The position numbers and the translations under genes are program-made. A stretch of DNA of 64,000 nt from the NCBI GenBank assembly GCA_039028975.1, contig JBCCHB010000016.1:1-64000 (forward strand), given 5' to 3'. Below the pieces are notes generated by a model, which was given only the letters and a program-made list of their open reading frames with translations, did not search any database and was not told the DNA's origin. This stretch comes from JAHBNG01 sp039028975. Its GTDB lineage: Bacteria; Chloroflexota; Anaerolineae; Caldilineales; Caldilineaceae. Shown piece after piece: positions 37,201 through 45,881 of the stretch (the first letter of the stretch is position 1; every line of letters begins with the position of its first letter).

Positions 37201-37747
37201 CATGTATGTAGGTTTATCTGCAGGGAACGGCGAGCTTCGATTCTTATCACCTCAGGATCATATTAATGGGGGATGGGCAGATTACCAAAAACTAGTTGGC
37301 GATATCAATGGTGATGGACTAGATGATTTGATCTGGAATCGAACCCATGCACCAAAGAATCGCATCTATGTAGGTCTGGCAAATAGCAATGGTTCATTTA
37401 CGCTTCTTGCCTACAATGATCGGTTTGATACAAACTGGACTGGGTATATACCTGCAACAGGCGATATTGATGGCGATGGGCGGACAGATCTTGTCTGGAA
37501 TAGACTATCGGAAAGAAATCGTACTTATGTTGGTTTCTCTAATACAAGTATTAATTTTAATTTATCACCTCAATGGCAGCGTACAGAAAGAATATGGGGA
37601 GATTTCAAAATGCTTACGGGTGATGTTGATGGAGACGGTAGAACCGATCTGATCTGGAATGAAACGACCGAGAAGAATCGTACTTACGTTGCACTTTCCA
37701 CAGCAAGCGGTCAATTTAATTTTAGACCATTTCAAGATTACCCATAA
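34277..37747 (+). CDS. Secreted metzincin-like metalloprotease with seven FG-GAP/VCBS repeats
   Basis: 1156 residues with GGAGAG before the ATG. A signal peptide or anchor (FWVAAILVILLALITDVMPL) is followed by an all-beta domain, then the zinc site H332-EMLHNLGGDHD, matching HExxHxxGxxH, with a possible Met-turn in NLGIIMNVAP. A central Ig-like region (about 430-770) precedes seven FG-GAP/VCBS repeats (36640-37740; GDINGDGRTDLVWN-type, each with a calcium-binding DxDGDG-like loop). Such repeats form an integrin-type propeller that binds ligands or cell surfaces. It follows STAND1 by 48 bases and is probably co-transcribed, linking an outward sensor with an exported protease. The exact peptidase family is not fixed by eye. 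Confidence 0.8.
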   Translation: MYQPLSPKRVYAKTTIRFWVAAILVILLALITDVMPLTASFDAATNAQPVINCNTPPSPASPNIEIVDIQVTQGVSATQSFISGRSTAVLVYVCARTNITLSGHLFAIENGQVLSDLSAINQVSLNASAQNPQSAFLVFEPLIIERVGTIDLQVQLFEPTTPNIPIITRTRNNVPFLIDPVQPQFYFSRIVLDTNPYGFPSLFRIRATRGDAFARAVIPLNDFDEWNYAEAPNSRIVVTNTIDLNENGIIDGTDSGKLLCRLSLQRTMIANPFTYPNGTVISLGPTELTFLYGWIHDPNGVGIIELNGDSIQRGRVGFGSTSTNIGQLTYVHEMLHNLGGDHDDILINFAGWDVNQHLPRGWLINNLNQYKDANLGIIMNVAPLVETSNRWMSPSDYDFYLNYFNSTRLQSFARSYPRGCDGMSDPCLLQDNVLISGEMSDDGTSVINTCPIFQMSWYSQPTESNSSRPSDLPFTLVFRDDEGRIIEEIPFDARNETSPTDSDGVNYGAFEVLVPGDIVERTEQITIRNSEGSELPYQTRADSSLDIDMLQPGSDSDNTVNDQLVFEVNVSGSNSRDLECNFTYSPDDGNTWMPLAVAVPCTSGENPPLPLEVQGVPPSDGLGVIRAHVTDGLNIDNEESSGLTVEPQLVGYFEQTASGGTQSIVRDGLAFQVHAHDAAIGENDGDGISFVNMIILDASGRVVYENVENFAGYCGFGGGQPDCTIWFFEANNYRWPETNGQLGESIRSGKYTLRSIINADSGERKLVETFIEIRLENTPTPIDDSWEGYKTLTGDINGDGRTDLVWNRTAHHNHIVAGLSNGDGTFQFTGIQETQNTVWNKFKTFSGDVNADGYTDLIWNETTDKNRVYVGFSNGNGTFTVVRHQDISGSAWHTYKTLTGDVNGDGRIDLVWSETQGAFNRTYIGLSNGNGTFSVGAVQRHPRQGWDTYDTLIGDVNGDGRDDLIWNRTGNDRNRMYVGLSAGNGELRFLSPQDHINGGWADYQKLVGDINGDGLDDLIWNRTHAPKNRIYVGLANSNGSFTLLAYNDRFDTNWTGYIPATGDIDGDGRTDLVWNRLSERNRTYVGFSNTSINFNLSPQWQRTERIWGDFKMLTGDVDGDGRTDLIWNETTEKNRTYVALSTASGQFNFRPFQDYP

Positions 37748-37856
37748 GTTAGTAGCCCCTGGCACTCGGAGTTTGCATATTCAAGGATCAAGAAGCCAAA
37801 TCTAAGGATGTTTTTTCGCGATGCTTTTCTAATATTTGCACTCAGGAGGATTGACT

Positions 37857-38666
37857 ATGCACTTTCATTTAGATGTCAGCTGGTTACGGATATTAACGCT
37901 GGGTACGTTTGGGGTGCTCGGCCTACTCATGTCTGGCTGTACAATCACGTTGCTACCGATGGAAGATACCGACCTTGAAGCACGAGTAGCTTCACTAGAA
38001 GAACGAGTCACAACCTTGGAAGAGGCGCCACACTCAATGTCTGAGGAAGGGATGAACGAACTCTTGGAGCAAAGAGTTGCACTTGGCATCCAGGGCATTA
38101 GTGAAGATGGGGATCTCGTGTCTTTAGTTTATGAGGACATGGAATATATTCCGTATGATCGCTTAAATGGCAATGCATTTCGCGATATGAAGGAGAATAT
38201 CTCGCTAGACGCTCAACTTGAGTATGCACTTGTGCACAGTGGAACAGGCACCGACTGGGATTTATTTTATACACAAATACCTACAGAGATTGTTACCGGA
38301 ACTCAGGTTACTGGTTATCGATCATCAAAAGAAGAACCGAATGTACTCCTGTCTGGCCCACAATTCTCATTATCCAATGTTACTCAAATTCCCGATCTGA
38401 ATAGTGGAAACTTTGCATGGGAAAGCACGATTTTACACTTGCAGGAGATGATGGGGGGAGCACCGCCAGGCGCTATATTACCACGCTCGACGGCACTCTT
38501 TCTACTGTCTGAGCAAGAGCATGGTCAGCAAAACTATAAACTTATCATCTTTCTAGGCATAAGGGCTGATGGGGTTCAGGACACTCCTCATGGAATTGCT
38601 GATATATTGAATGCATGTTGTACTTGCGAGGTTGACTGCCGTCTTTTGTGTGGTCTGGTGAAGTAA
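37857..38666 (+). CDS. Coiled-coil lipoprotein, unknown function
   Basis: 269 residues from the ATG at 37857, placed by AGGAGG upstream. Lipobox GLLMSGC gives a lipidated Cys near residue 28. Next comes a short coiled coil (LEARVASLEERVTTLEEAP), and a globular part with no recognised family. The tail has clustered cysteines (NACCTCEVDCRLLC), unusual for an exported protein and suggestive of disulfides or a metal site. It follows the metzincin gene by 109 bases and could be an accessory or surface partner. Bases 38667-38976 show no further gene. Confidence 0.6.
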   Translation: MHFHLDVSWLRILTLGTFGVLGLLMSGCTITLLPMEDTDLEARVASLEERVTTLEEAPHSMSEEGMNELLEQRVALGIQGISEDGDLVSLVYEDMEYIPYDRLNGNAFRDMKENISLDAQLEYALVHSGTGTDWDLFYTQIPTEIVTGTQVTGYRSSKEEPNVLLSGPQFSLSNVTQIPDLNSGNFAWESTILHLQEMMGGAPPGAILPRSTALFLLSEQEHGQQNYKLIIFLGIRADGVQDTPHGIADILNACCTCEVDCRLLCGLVK

Positions 38667-38976
38667 ATGGGAGAGTGCTGCAGAGGAAGCAGGAAGATGA
38701 ATAATTCGAAAACTAGAAGTTTCCAATTATTTGTGCTGGTTATCTCAATGGTAGGCACATCATCGATCCGCATCTAATGCTCTGTCTTTGCATCCAATCT
38801 GTTTACTACGGCCTTGTAGAAAGGCTATTTACGCCAATATCGGAAGGTTTATATGAGTGACAAGGGAGGATGGAAGCAAGCTCTTGGAATTGATTCTTCG
38901 ATAAAATTGTGTGAAACAATTTCCGTTTCGCTATCGACCTATTGGCAGGACAATGCTTCATTTGTGAATCGTCTAA

Positions 38977-39166
38977 TTTGACAATGTCACATTAAAGCCC
39001 TCAATGCCATTTTCTCAGAATAAATGTCTGGTGTTGTGAACCAAACGGGCAAATTTTTCACAGCATGGGTGTCAGTTAATTGGCGATTTCGCATTTTGAT
39101 TTGCGAAGCCCAATTTGAAGTCATTTTGGCTAGGATTTAGGGTATTTCTAATGTGACATTGTCAAA
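38977..39166. mobile_element. 190-bp MITE with perfect 18-bp terminal inverted repeats
   Basis: TTTGACAATGTCACATTA at 38977-38994 is the exact reverse complement of 39149-39166. The 154-base interior has no coding capacity. No second copy was noticed in the window. It sits within a 825-base gap holding two more palindromes (39187-39225 and 39315-39435), a sign of repeated insertion. Confidence 0.75.
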
Positions 39167-39186
39167 CTAACCGAACCCGAAAAAGC

Positions 39187-39225
39187 TAACGACTCCGTTA
39201 CCTCCAAAAGGTAACGGAGTCGTTA
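39187..39225. repeat. Perfect 17-bp hairpin with 5-base loop
   Basis: TAACGACTCCGTTACCT at 39187-39203 pairs exactly with 39209-39225 across CCAAA. It is extremely stable in either strand. There is no T-run on the plus strand. It may be a transcriptional barrier upstream of STAND2 or a part of a mobile element. Confidence 0.8.
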
Positions 39226-39314
39226 CGGCTAGGTTAATCGAAATACCTACGTATTCTTTGTCTCTTTTTCGAGATCTGGGTGGTCTAAATCTTCGGTATT
39301 TTCTCATTTATGGT

Positions 39315-39435
39315 CTAGTGCATTATCAACACTAAGAATTCGGGTAGGAACTTGTTCAGTGAGCACGCTCTCGTGCGGTGACCGGCACGGGGCGTGCCTA
39401 CTGGACCCGAAAATTAAGACTTGACGATGCACTAG
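39315..39435. mobile_element. Short element with CTAGTGCATCGTC-type terminal repeats, copy A
   Basis: CTAGTGCATTATCAA at 39315-39329 pairs with TTGACGATGCACTAG at 39421-39435 at 13 of 15 positions, with weaker pairing up to about 30 bases (both strands reach TTCGGGT). It shares its ends with copy B at 60243-60419. The interior carries GGGCGTGCCTACT, also found at 28552. Non-coding. Together the copies flank the STAND2-to-C25 gene block. Confidence 0.7.
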
Positions 39436-39491
39436 TGAAAATGAGGCAAACAATGTATCCCTAGGATAAAGTCCCTCTACCAAATCAACAA

Positions 39492-42400
39492 ATGTCAGAT
39501 TCTTCACCCAACCTACATACCCAAATTATTGAGATTATTAGCCGTTTTCTTGACCAAGAGCAAGAAGCTGGATTTACCTTCATTCAGCAGACATTAATGA
39601 AACATGGTTATGAGTCTGCGCCTGTTGATTGGCGCGCCTCAGACAATGTGCCCATTGCAACTGAGATAATGGATGGGCTTCGGCATGAGTCCGGAGACTA
39701 CCCTGAATTCTTGCTGATTGAGCTGTTAGAAAGTTTTAAGCAGTCAATCGACGATGCGAATGTCGATAAAATTATTGCGGTACTCCATGATGCCATTGTG
39801 TCGCGAGAACAAACCAACCCGATAGAAAACAACCAGAACGAAACGGAGGAATCGTCTCTTGGTGTTCATGTTAACAGCGTCGTAGACCAGCGAGAACAAG
39901 GGGTTAACCAGCAAATCAATGTAAGCGGAGGCATTCATGCTGATAAGGGTTTTGTGAATTTGGCAAAGCTTCTTGTCAACGGAGATTTCGTGACTGGCAA
40001 CAAAATCATTATGGGGTTGTCATATTCACAAGTGATGTCACTTTTTGAAAAGTTGTTAAAGGACAGGCAACTTCGAAAATGGAAAGGTAAAGAACCATAC
40101 ATTGGTTTAGATTCATTTGACGAGGATAATCAGTTCTTCTTCGGACGCGAAACGTTAATTGAAGAAATCTTAGGGAAGCTACGTGTCTCTTGCTTTGTCT
40201 GCATTGCTGGACCTTCAGGCAGCGGTAAATCCTCTCTTGCGCGAGCTGGTGTACTTAGAGCATTAAATCAGACGGGACAACAGCATAGTAATAGATGGTT
40301 TACGACATCGATGAGGCCCCAAATTAGTCCCATTGAAATGCTTGCCGCTGCCATGCGACATTTAGTCGCATCAAAACTCGAACAGTTAGCTTTGTCAACT
40401 CAGATTGAAGAAGAAATTTCTACCCATGGCTCACCCAATGGAGATGGCGAGTTTTGTGAAGAAATTCTGCATAAATGTGTTGAATTAATCTTGACACCTA
40501 GTGCAGAAGATCAGCGCTGCGTCATCTTGGTTGATCAACTCGAAGAAATATTTTCAGCTAGTGTTAGGACAGAGGAACGAAATGCATTCTTGGCTATCCT
40601 TTCTTATGCTGCCAATCACCAAAATGGCCGTACCATAATTCTCACAACAGTAAGAACAGAATTCCTTGCCAAATGTAAAACTCACGAGTCACTTGAGTTC
40701 CTAGTAACACGTAAAAATATAACTCTAGTTGTTCCCATGGAACCCGCTGAATTAGCTCGGGCGATAGCCCTTCCTGCGATAAACGCTAATGTAACCCTTG
40801 ATCCCGAACTAATCGAAGTTCTACGAATCCATATGCGCGGTAATGAACATGCTCTCCCGCTCATGCAATTCACCCTAAAAGCACTATTTGACCGGACTCC
40901 AAAGGAGATCAATGAGCCTGTAATAATTAAATATCAGCAGTATCTAGACGCCGGTGACATCACAACGATATTTGAACAACATTTAATCATCGCTCAAAAG
41001 CTATTGGCTGATAAATTACAACTTAGTAATGTTGTACAAAATAAACTGCTCGAATTTATTTTTTCTCACTTAGTTGAGAAAAATGATGCTTCACAGTATA
41101 CACGTCGGATTGCTCATTTTACTGAGCTTACCCCAAATGATACCCCTGAAAGCGTAGTAAGGGATCTCGTTGATATACTTGCGTCACCAAAGTTAAGGCT
41201 TCTTACGATTGATGGCGAGCATGTCATGCTCGCGCATGACATGCTCATAGTAACCTGGCCATTCTTAGATCAACTAACTACTAAACTTAGTCAAGGGCAA
41301 ACAATCCATTTGGGTATCAGTAACGATGCTAAAAAATGGCTAAAAAGCGACGTAAAAAATAAAAAAAGCTACCTTTATCTTGGCGCAAAACTTTCCGCCA
41401 CCGAAGACTTAATAAAAACTTACGATATTAGGCTTAATAGTCTATCTCAGGGTTTTCTGGAAGCGAGCCAGCATGAAGAGAAACGAAGGCGCTTATGGGC
41501 ATTTATCATACGTGTATCTGCCGTAGCCCTTTTGACAATAATAGCGATTGCACTTTACTTTGCTGGAAAATTCGAGTATGACTCGCGAATGAACACGCTT
41601 ACTGGTTCTTCAGAATTGCTTGCTAACAACGCTGAACAATTTCTTACTCTCTTTCCCATCAAGGCAATAGAAGATAGCTTACAAGCCCTACCTGCCGACG
41701 AAAACGAACGTCCCTACGTCCCAGAAGCCGAATACTCGCTAACCGAAGCGTTACGCTTAATACACGATGACCAATATCACAGAATCTCCGCACAACCTCT
41801 TGATCCTTCAACCGTTGCTCAATTCAGTGAGGGGAAAGAATACCGCTTTGTCACAGGGGGCGATAATCTCCATCTCATTGGTAAAGATTCGACGCCCATC
41901 CAACTACAGACACAACTCACACACACGATCCATTTGCAAACCAGCCTAACTGATCTATTCCTGGCATACGAATATAGTTCCACATCGCTTGATGAATCCA
42001 TAATCGAAATTTGGCGTGGTGAGCAATTTGAAGAGAGATTCACCATTACCGGAACGATTACGTGTGCAACGTGGCACCCCCATAAGGGGCAGGTGGCTAT
42101 CTGCACAGAAAATCACGTCTGGATTTGGTCGGCCCCGTGGACCGACGGTCCAAAATCGTTACCCTTTGATGACCAAGAATTGATGGATGATTTTGAGTTT
42201 CTTGAATGGTCAGCAGACGGTAATCGTTTGGCTGCCGTCACATATTATCCTGAAGTGTTGGTCTGGGATATGCAGCCGGATACTCCGGTTCAGCTGCAGT
42301 ATATGCCAGAGCCTCATTTCGCACCGATCTCAGACGTTGCCTGGACCCCGGACGAACACTTTTTGGCTACAGCATCAACCGATGGCGAAATATCTATCTG

Positions 42401-44111
42401 GCAAGTTGATGATCTGGAGGAGCCATTTATCTCAACAATTGAGGTTTGCGCCACAAGCGACGACAATTACGATATTGAAACAGGTGTTCGGTTCCTCGAT
42501 GATGAGCGTTTGGCGACTTGGAGTTCTACCGGAAGCATTCGTATTTGGGATCTGGAAGGGCAACCGCTGGTTCCTGAGGGTTTGACGCTGCATTGTATCA
42601 CTGACCCAGCTGCTCCTACCATTCAGGAGGTCTTCTGGTTTGACAATGCACACCTGCTCATCGCTCGCAGCGACGGAACTGCTCAATTACAGCCAAGCAT
42701 CCAAGAAGAAGGCTATTTTATCGCGGGGCATGAGCGCAGCATAACCGCTGCAGCATTTTCTCCAGAAACCGAAGATATATCCACGGATAGGTATTTGGCT
42801 ACAGCAGATCGCGATGGGGTTATTCAAATCTGGGATACAGCTTCGAAGCGCACTGTCATGGCGCTGCGCCGCCACGATGAACCCGTTGATGGGCGTGCCG
42901 ATGTATTGGCAGTGGCATGGGAAGACGCCCATTCCTTACTCAGCATTGGCAAGGATGGAACCGCGCGTAGATGGTCTGTAATCGACGAAAACCAGATGCC
43001 TATCTGCCAGGGTGAAGATGAGCGAGGTATACCCATCTGCATGGATCCGGGCGGTTCAATCGTCGCCCATGAAGCCAAAATCGATCAGATTCGCTGGATT
43101 GATGGCGATAGCCGCTTTGGCACAATCAGCCTTAAAGATGATATCGCAAAAATTTGGACTCATGAACAAGGCAACAGCCCATTCGGGCATACTATGCGGC
43201 AAGATGGCCCAGATTACCAGCTATCAGATTTGGCTTCTTTCCAAGAGGTGCAATCAGCGTATTGGATTACGCGCGGACAGCTATTGATTAGCGACGAGTT
43301 TGGGACGGTTGAAATCGTCAATCCTGAGCAAAACTCACTGCTAACAGCGCTACAGGACCATGAATCGCACATTACCTCAATATCGCATCATGTAGATGGC
43401 CGCTTGGCCACTGGAGATGTCATGGGTAGTGTACACGTGTGGGATAAAGAATTCAACCCAGAGTGGGGATCTGCTGCCCTGGCTGGAGCAGGTAAAGACC
43501 CTGAATCGGCTCAGAAGCTAGAGTGGGCGAGCGATGGTTCTTATCTTCTTGGTCATAGCAATAAGACGATCGTGCTGTGGGACGCTGAAACTGGAAAACT
43601 TATCTGGTCGTGGCCGGGCGATGCAGATGTCCGAGTGAGCAAAGTTCATGCTAGCCTTGCTGCAGACCATGTGGTAATCGCCTACGATAAGACTATGCTC
43701 GTTTGGAATCGGACTTCAAAAGAAGAGATATGGCGCTTAGATGAGTCGATGCATGAAGAGAGCCTTCTTGGTGTCAAGTGGGTCAGTGGTGTCGCATGGC
43801 CCTACCAACCAACCGATTATCTAAACCTGATCGGAATGACCCTAGACGCATCCCGGCAATTAATATTTGCTTGGGATGGCGATGGCCGAGTACAACTCTG
43901 GGATTGGCAAGCTAACGCGGAGATTTTACGTCTGACTGAACCACGTGACGATGACAATGAAGTCATCCCGATTGCCCAATTTGATGTGAGCGATTCTGGA
44001 CACAGCATCCTCACAGTGGCTCAAAATTCAAACATGATTCGAGTCTGGAACGCTTGGCACACTCGACCTCATCAACTGCTATCTGAGGCGGAAGCTATCC
44101 GAAAACCTTAA
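39492..44111 (+). CDS. Membrane nSTAND NTPase with outward WD40 propeller (STAND2)
   Basis: 1539 residues. Domain order repeats STAND1: helical N-terminal domain (NLHTQIIEIISRFLDQEQEA) at 1-105, shared linker QINVSGGIHADKGFVNLAKL at residue 141, nSTAND1 NTPase (EPYIGLDSFDEDNQFFFGRE; Walker A G240PSGSGKSS; Walker B VILVDQLEEIF, Asp348), basic stretch EEKRRR, one membrane helix at about 669-692, then an outward region. Instead of Asp boxes it carries about ten WD40-like units over residues 850-1530 (for example ISDVAWTPDEHFLATASTDG followed by EISIWQ). NTPase parts of STAND1 and STAND2 are clearly related, the sensors are not. No ribosome binding site precedes the ATG, as for STAND1. Likely a paralogous switch reading a different outside signal. 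Confidence 0.85.
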   Translation: MSDSSPNLHTQIIEIISRFLDQEQEAGFTFIQQTLMKHGYESAPVDWRASDNVPIATEIMDGLRHESGDYPEFLLIELLESFKQSIDDANVDKIIAVLHDAIVSREQTNPIENNQNETEESSLGVHVNSVVDQREQGVNQQINVSGGIHADKGFVNLAKLLVNGDFVTGNKIIMGLSYSQVMSLFEKLLKDRQLRKWKGKEPYIGLDSFDEDNQFFFGRETLIEEILGKLRVSCFVCIAGPSGSGKSSLARAGVLRALNQTGQQHSNRWFTTSMRPQISPIEMLAAAMRHLVASKLEQLALSTQIEEEISTHGSPNGDGEFCEEILHKCVELILTPSAEDQRCVILVDQLEEIFSASVRTEERNAFLAILSYAANHQNGRTIILTTVRTEFLAKCKTHESLEFLVTRKNITLVVPMEPAELARAIALPAINANVTLDPELIEVLRIHMRGNEHALPLMQFTLKALFDRTPKEINEPVIIKYQQYLDAGDITTIFEQHLIIAQKLLADKLQLSNVVQNKLLEFIFSHLVEKNDASQYTRRIAHFTELTPNDTPESVVRDLVDILASPKLRLLTIDGEHVMLAHDMLIVTWPFLDQLTTKLSQGQTIHLGISNDAKKWLKSDVKNKKSYLYLGAKLSATEDLIKTYDIRLNSLSQGFLEASQHEEKRRRLWAFIIRVSAVALLTIIAIALYFAGKFEYDSRMNTLTGSSELLANNAEQFLTLFPIKAIEDSLQALPADENERPYVPEAEYSLTEALRLIHDDQYHRISAQPLDPSTVAQFSEGKEYRFVTGGDNLHLIGKDSTPIQLQTQLTHTIHLQTSLTDLFLAYEYSSTSLDESIIEIWRGEQFEERFTITGTITCATWHPHKGQVAICTENHVWIWSAPWTDGPKSLPFDDQELMDDFEFLEWSADGNRLAAVTYYPEVLVWDMQPDTPVQLQYMPEPHFAPISDVAWTPDEHFLATASTDGEISIWQVDDLEEPFISTIEVCATSDDNYDIETGVRFLDDERLATWSSTGSIRIWDLEGQPLVPEGLTLHCITDPAAPTIQEVFWFDNAHLLIARSDGTAQLQPSIQEEGYFIAGHERSITAAAFSPETEDISTDRYLATADRDGVIQIWDTASKRTVMALRRHDEPVDGRADVLAVAWEDAHSLLSIGKDGTARRWSVIDENQMPICQGEDERGIPICMDPGGSIVAHEAKIDQIRWIDGDSRFGTISLKDDIAKIWTHEQGNSPFGHTMRQDGPDYQLSDLASFQEVQSAYWITRGQLLISDEFGTVEIVNPEQNSLLTALQDHESHITSISHHVDGRLATGDVMGSVHVWDKEFNPEWGSAALAGAGKDPESAQKLEWASDGSYLLGHSNKTIVLWDAETGKLIWSWPGDADVRVSKVHASLAADHVVIAYDKTMLVWNRTSKEEIWRLDESMHEESLLGVKWVSGVAWPYQPTDYLNLIGMTLDASRQLIFAWDGDGRVQLWDWQANAEILRLTEPRDDDNEVIPIAQFDVSDSGHSILTVAQNSNMIRVWNAWHTRPHQLLSEAEAIRKP

Positions 44112-44178
44112 AATCAGCCATCACAGGCGACACTGAAAATAGAATATCTGCACCCATTATCACCCAAAGGAGCCTTCT

Positions 44179-45798
44179 ATGTATCGCTACCTTCCCAAAT
44201 TGAGTATGGCAGCATTGGTCTTTGCTACCCTGATCGCACTTGCAATCCATCCGCCACTCTTGGGCCAAACCCAAGATTCATCTACTTTTGCACAACAATC
44301 TACTGTTCAGCAGCCCACGGTTGAGCAAGAGGCTCCTCTCCTGGTAACTGCCACATCAACCCCTGACCCACAAGATCAGTGCCGATTTCTCGTCAATGAG
44401 ATGAGTCAGGCTATCGGTGAATGCAGCGATATTAACACAAATTGGACTTGTTATGGGAAATTTACAGCTGACGTTGTGCCTATCAAATATCGCTACCATG
44501 CTGTGAAAGACCGGCAACCACTTAAGAAGATGAGAACGCTTGATACGGACGATAAGGGTATTGTCTTCATGAATTTGTTGGCCCAAGGTGAGACTGATCC
44601 GATGACGGCTATGCTCTTTGGAGATGCACTTATCGAATCTAAAGACAAAGAAAACCCAGATTTTCTCTTCTGGATCGATGATACGGGGCCTCTCTGTAAA
44701 GCAACTGTACCGGGCATGATAATCCAGACCAAATCAGGTAAACGAGGGCGCATTAAAGTCAACGGTGTAACGTTAAAAATGCGCAGCGCAGCCTTTGTGA
44801 CGATGGAGAGCGACCAAAGTATGAGCATCTCAAACATCTCTGAAGATGAGGGTCAAGTCATTGCGGAGGTGAATGGCCGTGACTACGTAATACCTGTCGG
44901 TCAATATTTACGGATTATCGTCAACAATGGCGTGCCAGTTCGCGTAATTTTGCCTCTTGAGGCATCCCCATATGCCGATTCCTTTGTTCTGAACTATCTG
45001 GTGACCAATTCGAATGGACTTAAGGAGATCAAAAACTCTAATGAAGTCTCTACCGATGAAGTCTCTAGTGACGAAGGAGTATCCTGTATCGGAGAAGTCG
45101 GCATCGGCGACTCGTTCGAAGACGAGATGACTAATTCTGGTCATGAGTGTATCTATGAAATTTGTACCGAGCCAGGACAGACTTTGACTGTCAATATGGA
45201 GGCAATTGACACTTTTCTTAATCCATGGATCGATCTGCGCGATTCCGCTGGTTTCTTGCTCGCCTTTAATAACGACATTAGCGAAGCAAATCCGAATAGC
45301 ATTCTCTGTAATGTACCTCTACCCTCTGCTGTAGCTGGGCCAAGCTGTTATTCCATTATTGCCCGCTCTCACCATAATGAGAGCGCGGGCAAGTTCCGCC
45401 TGACTATAGATGGGCAAACGACCTGTCAGATGCCTGAGCCGCGTTGCGAAGTCATGGCCCGCTGGCTCAATTTCCGGGATGGACCTAGCGTACAAAATGC
45501 GGTACTTCAAGTTTTGCCTCAGAACACTCATCTTAAACCGGTAACGGATGAAGCTGTTAATGGTTGGCTTAATGTAACCTATAATGGGCAGAGTGGATGG
45601 GTCAATACCGATCCACGCTTTCTTCTATGCGAGGGCATCTACGAACCCAATCCGCCTGGTTGCTCCTATTACCACCACGGACTTCCCGGAGAAGATCGAC
45701 CCCACTGCAATCCAATAATCACTGTAGAACCAGATCCAAAACAAGAAGTTCCTACACCGTTACCCACAAAAAATCGGCCGCTACCTGGCAATCCTTAA
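44179..45798 (+). CDS. Secreted protein with FecR-like, PPC-like and SH3b domains
   Basis: 539 residues with AAAGGAG before the ATG. The signal peptide (SMAALVFATLIALAIHPPLL) ends near residue 32. Residues about 60-290 have a FecR-like feel (GVTLKMRSAAFVTMESDQSM, then IAEVNGRDYVIPVGQYLRII). Residues about 310-410 look like a pre-peptidase C-terminal beta domain (TLTVNMEAIDTFLNPWIDLR). Residues about 415-490 form a bacterial SH3 (SH3b) domain (WLNFRDGPSVQNAVLQVLP, then GWLNVTYNGQSGWV), often a cell-wall or peptide binder. The tail is Pro-rich. It follows STAND2 by 67 bases; role probably at the cell surface. Confidence 0.7.
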   Translation: MYRYLPKLSMAALVFATLIALAIHPPLLGQTQDSSTFAQQSTVQQPTVEQEAPLLVTATSTPDPQDQCRFLVNEMSQAIGECSDINTNWTCYGKFTADVVPIKYRYHAVKDRQPLKKMRTLDTDDKGIVFMNLLAQGETDPMTAMLFGDALIESKDKENPDFLFWIDDTGPLCKATVPGMIIQTKSGKRGRIKVNGVTLKMRSAAFVTMESDQSMSISNISEDEGQVIAEVNGRDYVIPVGQYLRIIVNNGVPVRVILPLEASPYADSFVLNYLVTNSNGLKEIKNSNEVSTDEVSSDEGVSCIGEVGIGDSFEDEMTNSGHECIYEICTEPGQTLTVNMEAIDTFLNPWIDLRDSAGFLLAFNNDISEANPNSILCNVPLPSAVAGPSCYSIIARSHHNESAGKFRLTIDGQTTCQMPEPRCEVMARWLNFRDGPSVQNAVLQVLPQNTHLKPVTDEAVNGWLNVTYNGQSGWVNTDPRFLLCEGIYEPNPPGCSYYHHGLPGEDRPHCNPIITVEPDPKQEVPTPLPTKNRPLPGNP

Positions 45799-45881
45799 TA
45801 AAGATCTGTGAAGTTCTATCTAGTAGGACATTCCTTGAGCTTAAAGTCCAGACACCAGACTGAATGAGGAGAAAATCTACT

